Below, piece by piece: positions 59,200 to 64,000 of a stretch of DNA of 64,000 bases. The position numbers were made by a program, and so were the translations under genes. Position 1 is the first letter of the stretch, and every line of letters starts with the position of its first letter. This DNA is from Takakia lepidozioides (taxonomy: Eukaryota; Streptophyta; Takakiopsida; Takakiales; Takakiaceae), in the NCBI GenBank assembly GCA_030704615.1, contig CM060734.1, forward strand, positions 56,686,042 to 56,750,041, in the 5' to 3' direction. The notes below the pieces were generated by a model that saw nothing but the letters and a program-made list of their open reading frames with translations, had not been told where the DNA came from and ran no database searches.

Positions 59200-59430
59200 T
59201 CTTTAATTTTTAAAGGGAAATACTCGGGAGTGACCACTGACAAATCAGGCGGGCCCCTTAATTAGAGGAGAAAATAACGTCACCATTAGGCACCGAGCAC
59301 AAGGCTCTAGGCACTGCCCAAGGGAAGGGCGAGGAGATTATACCACACTCGATAACGTGGGAGGATTTGAACACAGAATCACCTGGGTGGCACTCTGTGC
59401 TCTATCCAACTGAGCTACCGACTGGTGGAT
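59200..59430 (-). repeat. tRNA-derived SINE (best-preserved copy)
   Basis: On the minus strand the head reads gtcggtagctcagttggata (A box) near 59405-59425 and gttcaaatcc (B box) near 59363-59372. The shared body follows, with the 3' end 'gtatttccctttaaaaatta' near 59205-59224. The sequence after the B box does not pair with the 5' GTCGG, so there is no acceptor stem and this is not a tRNA gene. Confidence 0.8.
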
Positions 59431-59604
59431 GTAGAATAACGAACAAACGAGAGTATATATATAACTCGACAAAAGGTATACCGCACAAAGATGCGGCCAA
59501 TCAGAATGCACAAAATAAAGAGGGTTGCTAATTACTTCCTCACATCTGCGTCCCCAGACGCGATCTTCTCCGTCCAGAAACGCCACATCCGTCCTCTCGT
59601 AATT

Positions 59605-59815
59605 ATAGTCGTTCTACTTTGCCCCTCCAGTCTTTCAGGGTCAGGCTTTCACCTATTTCTGCCTGGGAAGATGTGAGGCCCATGAAAAAAGATTGTGGTG
59701 AGATGTGAGCACGTCCACAAGCGTCTGGTTTTGAGCATTTCAAAGAGCATGAGGAAGAAGCTAGACGCTTATCAAAAAATTTGCCAATTTCGATAATATT
59801 TTTGAAGGTGTCTTT
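59605..59815 (+). repeat. Dispersed repeat pair, copy 2
   Basis: Same-orientation copy of 58232-58460, ending in the shared 'tttgaaggtgtc'. The two copies bracket the 59.2-kb SINE. Confidence 0.85.
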
Positions 59816-60179
59816 CTCATTAAAAAATAGAACATTCATGGCAAGTTTGATCTTAATGATTCTTGCTAGTCCATAGAGTGTACATGGATGAGCACTGGCC
59901 CATAAGTACTTCCCAAGAGGGTGAGTCTTCAAAGCAAACTCGTTTGACAAGACCTTTGGAAAGCAGGGTCCAACCTAAGCCCTCCCAGGAAGTAAGTTAT
60001 GGAAACTTTAGTTATACCAGGTTACAGTGATGTTGAGGTAAGTGAAGTGCTTCGGTGTTGGGCAGGCCAGGCCACACCAACTTGTCGCTCTGCACTCCAG
60101 CAATATGTAGCTACTCGTGGATGCTGGATGCAACTTCTCCACTTTCTGCCACACTTCTTGTGCCAGTGCTGAGACTTTC

Positions 60180-63100
60180 CTAGTCACTCCTTTTATTCCA
60201 CTGATAGGTGGCAATTTCCCCTTGCTTTCCATGGACATTGCCAAGTTCATTTTGGTCTTTCTTTCTTTCATTCAGTTTTCTGGCTTTCTTCATGGCTGCT
60301 TTTCCATTCAATTGTAGTGATTCTTCTGGCTCGCAATCCTCCCTCCTTGTGGTTGGGGTGGATGAGCCCCAGGCATCCTACATCCATTGTCAGGTAATCT
60401 CTCTGTTGGTGTACATGTGCTGATGTCTATCTATTTTCAACAGCTCCATCCCTTGTTAGCTTGGGAGCACCTCCCATTTTGTAACCGCATGCAAATATTT
60501 TTATCTCCGTATATCTGGCTGTTTGCAACTCATGTGCCAGTGAAGGTCCTTGGTGGCAATTGGCCAGCCATTAGGTGTATGTTGGAATAGCGGAGATGAA
60601 AGTCTCCGGGTGGCCACCCAGCATGTCCATTTGATTGTGGTGGAACAGCCCTACCTTCCATCTTTTGTGGTTCGAGACTGCTGCAGGGAATGTCCATTGG
60701 ATTCCAGCTGATTAGCCCCTGAATTATGCTTCCTCTTCTGTTGGGTACCCTCCGGTGCTTTCTTTGCACTAGCTCCCAGAGATGCATTTTTTCCACGTTT
60801 GGTACGGTCACTGGAGGGTGCAAGGCCATGTTCACCCTCCTTAGGCCTCCGTTCTTTTCTTGTACCGTGCTCCCCAGTGCTTTGGTGTGGACTGCGGAGA
60901 GGTGCTGCTGCAGGCAGTGGCCAACCATGTTGCCTCAGCAGGGGCTCTTTCCTCAACCCTCCTCTGCTCTCCACGTTCATGGGGGACTTCTGCCTGGAGG
61001 TTGTCAGCTTTCCATCAGGATAACTGGCAGCCCTTGGAATGGCATAGCCCCCACCATTCTCCACCTGAGATTGATTTCTACTCGGAGGGCCTGAATACCC
61101 ATTCCCCACCTTACGGTCACGGTAGTCACCATGATCCCTTCCTTCAGTTGCCTCCCCATACTTTGGACTTCTTAAGGTATCCTGTCTTCTGCTTTTCCAG
61201 GGGGCCGGGGCCACGGGATCCTTGGTCTGTGTGTATGACTGCTGATTATGTTGCCAAGAACCCATAGGGGCAGTCCTTTGCCTTGGACTCGCCGGTGAAT
61301 GTTTCCTCACTCGGCTTCTGGAAAGCTCATAATAGTCTCTAGCAGGGGACATGGGTGCATCCTTATACCTTTCCAATGGGCTTACCCGACTCCCATCCAC
61401 ATTGCGGAACTCTCTCCGAGGACTCGAAAGAATTCCCTGCCGCATGTTCATTTCTCGCTCTGTATAAGCCCCTCTAGCTGGCGACTTGCGAACGTCCACA
61501 CCGTAGTACTCTGCAACTGCAGTCCCTGAAGTGTGGCTTTTCCTTGAATATTCCCTACCTACATTCATGGGGACGTCACTTCTTTTTGGGCTCATAGGTG
61601 CCTGATGTTGGGAGTGTGCGTGGGAAGTTTGGCGATCAGTTGAAGAGAAGATGGAGTTTCTAGGCTGCTCTGTTCCTGGGCTCTCTGGATATCCCTCCCA
61701 GAGAGACATGCCTATGGGTGTCACATGGCGAGGTCTTGTAGCCTCCCAGGGTGGACTCAGGGGAGCTACATCTCGAGCAGGGCTCATTGGAGCTCCTTGA
61801 GAAGTGACGAAATCATTCCTGAGAGGGCTCATTGGTGCTGAAATGTGGTGTGACAGCATTGGTGCCAATTCTTGGCGCGGGGTGCAAAGTATGCCCATTG
61901 AGGGCTGGTAGCTGTAGAAATCCAGTCCAAAGCCTCCCCCAACTTTGCCCACTGCATCTTGATGTCCAGGTATGATGGAGCTTGTGCCCTGCTTCAGCCA
62001 GTATCCATTTTGATCAAACCGCTCCTGCATTCGCTCTGATACCCCTCCTCCATAGTCATCTGGAAGCTCAGGGCCACCATAGCCATAATCATAAGTAGCT
62101 CTACCTTTGCTTTCGTCTTGTTTCATTCGAGTTGAACTCATAAAATCCATGTTTTCAGAAACACTGTAAATTTCGCGCTCGATTCCACCAATACACACTC
62201 TCTTTTTCACCAGCTCATATTTTTCAGGGACATTGTTGGACACCTCTGCCCCAGACTTTTCAGAGGTTGCCTGCACACCGGCAGTCTTTGGTCGAGGGTC
62301 AACCAAGAAATGGTGTGCTGTCAGTAGACATTGGCTTTCAAGAATTTTGAAGGAGTGCATGTAAACTGAAAACACTCTCTCAATGCTTCCTAGGCAACCC
62401 AAACCTCTGGTTCTTTTATTATTGGGATCAATTTATGGTGACAGGTTGAAGGTTCTTGCTACCACATGAACTTCTTTCGGAAAGCTCAAAAACAGAAACT
62501 TGCACAACCGACAAGATCAACATGCCCGGGCAAATGGCTTATGCTAGCAAATCATATTATCACTCAACTAACACAATGATTGGTTGATATTGAAACAGTT
62601 GTCATGCATCTGTCATTCTATGCAAGCAAGGGAAGAACTCCAGAGCTGGATTCGGAAACACAATCCCATGATGAGCTTTCTTTCCTGTCGTGGACATTGA
62701 TAGCATGTGGATATGCTGGAGGTAGCATTGCCACAAGCGATCGCTCTATGACTCTGGTTTCTGCTGCTAAGCAAACTGGGGTGCGGCGGGCAGAGCAGAT
62801 TATATCTACATAATGCTAGAACTAGATTTTGCAATTAGGATGGTCATTTGACAGGGGCAGTTGCAAAACAAGCCAGTTTGGAGATCCAGTCTTCGGGTAT
62901 ATAACAGTCTATTGATTCTGTCTTATATTTCCAGATTAAGCCTAAGAATTGCTGGCTTACAGTGCGAAGCTGATTCTTGGTAATATAAAAGATGTTTGGT
63001 TTGAAACCAATTTCCTCATTCTAATGTGTGCTTCCAGGGCTATAAAGAAGCGATGCTATGGTGTTTGGAATGGGTTAAAAAGACTTGTTTGGAGGGGTTG

Positions 63101-63843
63101 GATGAGACAACACTCACTGCCTTGATCTGGGAGAAGTGTTGTTTGGAGGGGTTGGATGAGGCAACAGTCGCTGTGTTGATCTGCGAGGAGACTTTTTTGG
63201 AGGGGTTGGATGAGGCAACAGTCGCTGCGTTGATCTGGGAGGCGACTTGTTTGGAGGGGTTGGATGAGGTAACATTCGCTGCGTTGCTCTGGGGTAAAGG
63301 GTAGGCTCCTCTCTTTGCTGCGAAGTAAGCCAATGCCCCTGCATGCGCTAGCTGGCTTTGGAGGCTGTGTCTGTCGGTAACACCGCGCCCCCCATTTACC
63401 TCCATTGCTCTGTGAACACTACGCGAATCTAGGTTTCTGTTTGCTTGACCCACTTCAGCATCTTTGTGTTGAGTTGGAAGGAACCGTGTGTCGTTCTGTT
63501 GTCTCCCGGTACTCTCTGGGAACGTCTGTCCGCCAGCATAATTTTCTTCAAGACGATGCGTAGGTTTTTCTGGTCCAACGTAGTTTCTTATAGCTCTAGC
63601 CAGGGAGGTCGCTTCCACTGGAGAAGTAGCAAAAGTGACATTTCTTGCAGTTCCATTCGCTGCACTGCGTCGCACTCTCTGATCTGTTGGCCGCTGATCG
63701 GTTGGCTCCCCTGACCCGGTACGTGCATAGTGGGGAGAGGAACTGCGAGTAGGTGAGGCTCTACGCCGGGATATTGTCTCGGAAGGGCGTGGGCGTGATC
63801 CCCCGTTGCGGCGTGCATAGCTTGAGCGATAGCGGCCCTCCAT
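60180..63843 (-). CDS. Unknown disordered Ser/Pro/Arg-rich protein with 16-residue and MSP repeats
   Basis: Model of three exons: 63843-63118 (donor GCA|GTGAGT, phase 0), 62270-60655 (acceptor gtgtgcag, donor AG|GTAGGG, phase 2) and 60345-60180 (acceptor accacaag, stop TAG). The phases close and give 835 aa. Exon 1 begins MEGRYRSSYARRNGGSRPRP and ends in tandem 16-residue units of the form (N)AATVASSNPSKKVSSQI. Exon 2 is rich in Arg, Ser and Pro and repeats APMSPxR (APMSPLR, APMSPAR, APMSPKR, APMSPARD), which are potential proline-directed phosphosites. The C-terminus is Lys/Arg/Glu-rich (GKAAMKKARKLNERKK). No folded domain was recognised. A nuclear or cytoskeletal regulatory role would be a guess. 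The gene could extend 5' beyond this ATG. Confidence 0.65.
63075..63290 (-). repeat. Tandem 48-bp repeat (four units) at the end of exon 1
   Basis: Four copies of a 48-bp unit centred on 'cctcatccaacccctccaaa' lie at about 63095, 63145, 63205 and 63253. Three units are read as 16-residue protein repeats. The last unit on the minus strand lies beyond the proposed splice donor. In it 'gcagcgactgtt' has become 'gcagtgagtgtt'. Confidence 0.85.
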
Positions 63844-64000
63844 TTCAAAAGAGCTTGGGGCCTGGGCTTCTTCTACGGTGACTACAAGCCCATAAGGACG
63901 GAGGGGACAGATTTGTGAGACAGACACAGTAGAAGACGGAAGTGAGATCTACTGATGGGAGACCGAAAATTACAAAATCCATGGATGCATGCAGCTCGAG
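63844..64000 (-). promoter_or_regulatory. 5' region of the disordered-protein gene
   Basis: The exon-1 frame remains open upstream to a GTG near 63927 with no ATG, so either this is 5' UTR or a further 5' exon exists outside the window. Confidence 0.35.

Noticed and set aside
59360-59425. tRNA gene on the minus strand (A box tagctcagttgg, B box gttcaaatcc)
   Set aside because: No 3' acceptor strand pairs with the 5' GTCGG, the anticodon arm is not convincing, and the segment continues into a body repeated at other SINE copies.
62271-62402. Extending exon 2 of the 63-kb gene upstream to 62402
   Set aside because: The apparent start codon there is TTG, and no acceptor in that stretch matches the phase-0 donor at 63118; the acceptor at 62271-62272 does.

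Overview
The window is nuclear DNA of a land plant. The evidence is the gene content: a UBP6-type deubiquitinase, a reversibly glycosylated polypeptide (UDP-arabinopyranose mutase), an A20/AN1 stress-associated protein, a plastid-type BASS transporter, an SGPP-type sugar-phosphate phosphatase and PPR and receptor-kinase relics. GT-AG introns are mostly 200-800 bp. Intergenic DNA is full of tRNA-derived SINEs, foldback/TIR elements, an L1-type LINE and a Ty3/gypsy chromovirus. Gene density, about one gene per 7 kb, and the mix of families fit a seedless plant (bryophyte, lycophyte or fern), but that is inference; the species cannot be named from sequence alone.

Layout. 1-2.6 kb: SINEs, one split by a TIR element. 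2.66-4.62 kb (+): UBP6-like ubiquitin protease with one coding intron, convergent with a five-exon RGP/UAM gene at 6.19-9.56 kb (-). 9.9-10.5 kb: a tandem repeat broken by a SINE. 15.9-16.5 kb (-): intronless A20/AN1 gene facing a GC- and CpG-rich tract (17-19 kb). 20.1-24.1 kb (+): an unrecognised multi-exon gene. 24.8-25.5 kb (-): a chimeric PPR/receptor-kinase pseudogene. 25.5-30 kb: repeats, including a TIR element with a 10-bp target duplication. 30.2-30.8 kb (+): kinase-like relic. 31.1-35.0 kb (-): BASS transporter. 36.8-39.0 kb (+): partial TTLL12-like tubulin-tyrosine-ligase-family exons, flanked and interrupted by two foldback elements. 42.8-44.9 kb (+): SGPP-type HAD phosphatase. 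45.3-46.1 kb (+): dead L1 reverse transcriptase. 46.2-49.1 kb (-): 5'-truncated chromovirus with chromodomain, an extra 3' ORF, polypurine tract and probable 3' LTR. 51.3-56.3 kb (-): six-exon gene for an unusually large (1355 aa) F-box protein. 60.2-63.8 kb (-): three-exon gene for a disordered 835-aa Ser/Pro/Arg-rich protein containing 16-residue repeats.

These are independent nuclear genes; there is no operon or gene cluster. Exon boundaries were set by hand from GT/AG sites, phase agreement and family resemblance. Phases close exactly for UBP6, RGP, SGPP, the BASS core, the F-box gene and the 63-kb gene. The most unusual items are the large F-box protein, a probable splice donor born inside a coding tandem repeat, the chromovirus 3' ORF and the nested foldback structures around the TTLL12-like exons.
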